Source: Gossypium raimondii
Lineage: Eukaryota > Streptophyta > Magnoliopsida > Malvales > Malvaceae
NCBI RefSeq assembly: GCF_025698545.1
Contig: NC_068565.1
Location: 22,575,848 to 22,639,847 of the forward strand
Direction of reading: 5' to 3'
DNA length: 64,000 nt
Of the stretch, positions 63,634 through 64,000 are shown piece by piece (position 1 is the stretch's first letter; every line of letters starts with the position of its first letter). Under the pieces are notes generated by a model, which saw only the letters and a list, made by a program, of their open reading frames with translations, was not told the DNA's origin and did not search any database. The translations under genes and the position numbers were made by a program.

Positions 63634-64000
63634 CTGCAGTGAAAACGAAAATATAAGAGTTTTGACTAAAAGAGAGAAGTCTGTCATTTAGATGTTAAAA
63701 GAAGATTAAAGAACTGTGTGGCAACATGGCCATTAACGATTTCCATAAAGGAAAAGTGTGCAAGGTTAGGGGTTTCGGAAACAGTCTGTGATATGCAACA
63801 ACCAGTTCTGCAAGAATCAAGCTCACAAGTAGATGCGCATCGACTGTCTATAAAAGTACATATTGAGAAGCAATCGACCAAGGAATTCCGCTAAATGTAT
63901 GTTCATATTAGCAAGCGTTCAAATATCATATCGATCTTAATATCCTAAATCTTGCAGGCATCTCTGATGTAACTTCCATTAACAATCTTTATCTGCACAT
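63634..64000 (-). other. Probable upstream intron or exons of the right-edge gene
   Basis: Minus-strand sequence before the CAG at 63634-63636 looks intronic. A second possible acceptor (GATTCTTGCAG) is near 63809. No exon can be assigned with confidence. Confidence 0.35.

Noticed and set aside
63002..63691. Plus-strand ORF of 229 residues
   Set aside because: It is the mirror of the minus-strand charged repeat protein; the serine/phenylalanine-rich composition follows from the complement of Glu/Lys codons, and the minus strand has the splice acceptor and conserved N-terminal block.

Overview
This is a plant nuclear window, very AT-rich and built mostly of transposable elements nested inside one another. 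The long Ty3/gypsy LTRs carry clusters of the palindrome CACACGGCCGTGTG, which together with the gene families points to a eudicot and most likely cotton (Gossypium). The species is an inference; no marker gene was available to prove it.

Genes of the host. Three ordinary loci can be supported. The first is a four-exon 40S ribosomal protein uS7/RPS5 gene (629-2124, minus) whose exons carry several 1-2 base deletions. The second is an intact 40S ribosomal protein eS28/RPS28 gene (22236-22433, minus) with a 5' UTR intron. The third is the last exon of a low-complexity, glutamate/lysine-rich protein at the right edge (62989-63633, minus). A 5'-truncated, frame-broken copy of translation initiation factor eIF3 subunit C lies at 59936-62330.

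Left part (3.5-20.9 kb): a solo Ty3/gypsy LTR (3510-8001) carries a 1.66-kb Mutator-like element with a perfect 9-bp target duplication. Next come an antisense LTR (8170-11075), a hAT element (11114-13989) with a second hAT inside it (11547-12787), both with 8-bp duplications, and a PIF/Harbinger transposase gene split by an antisense solo LTR (16915-19861).

Middle (24-34.5 kb): a tRNA-type SINE and a 6.4-kb CACTA element (25392-31807). The CACTA element carries telomere-like tandem repeats and exon fragments of at least two host genes, RPL3 and a ThiF/TcdA-like protein. It sits in an older LTR-type sequence that has a primer-binding site at 32036.

Right part (34.9-59.9 kb): a Mutator-like element of about 14 kb is bounded by matching terminal inverted repeats near 34912 and 48866. 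It holds a plant-mobile-domain gene on the plus strand and a MuDR-type transposase on the minus strand, both broken. The first is split by a solo LTR that itself contains another solo LTR, and the second is split by a third solo LTR; all three have recognisable 5-bp target duplications. Further right are a LINE tail, an LTR plus primer-binding site plus gag start of one retroelement, and the pol region and 3' LTR of a chromodomain-type Ty3/gypsy element. That LTR ends exactly where eIF3c homology begins.

The window therefore reads as a few genes separated by layered insertions whose relative order can be worked out. Coordinates of element ends were read by eye from target duplications and terminal motifs. 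No alignment or database search was run.
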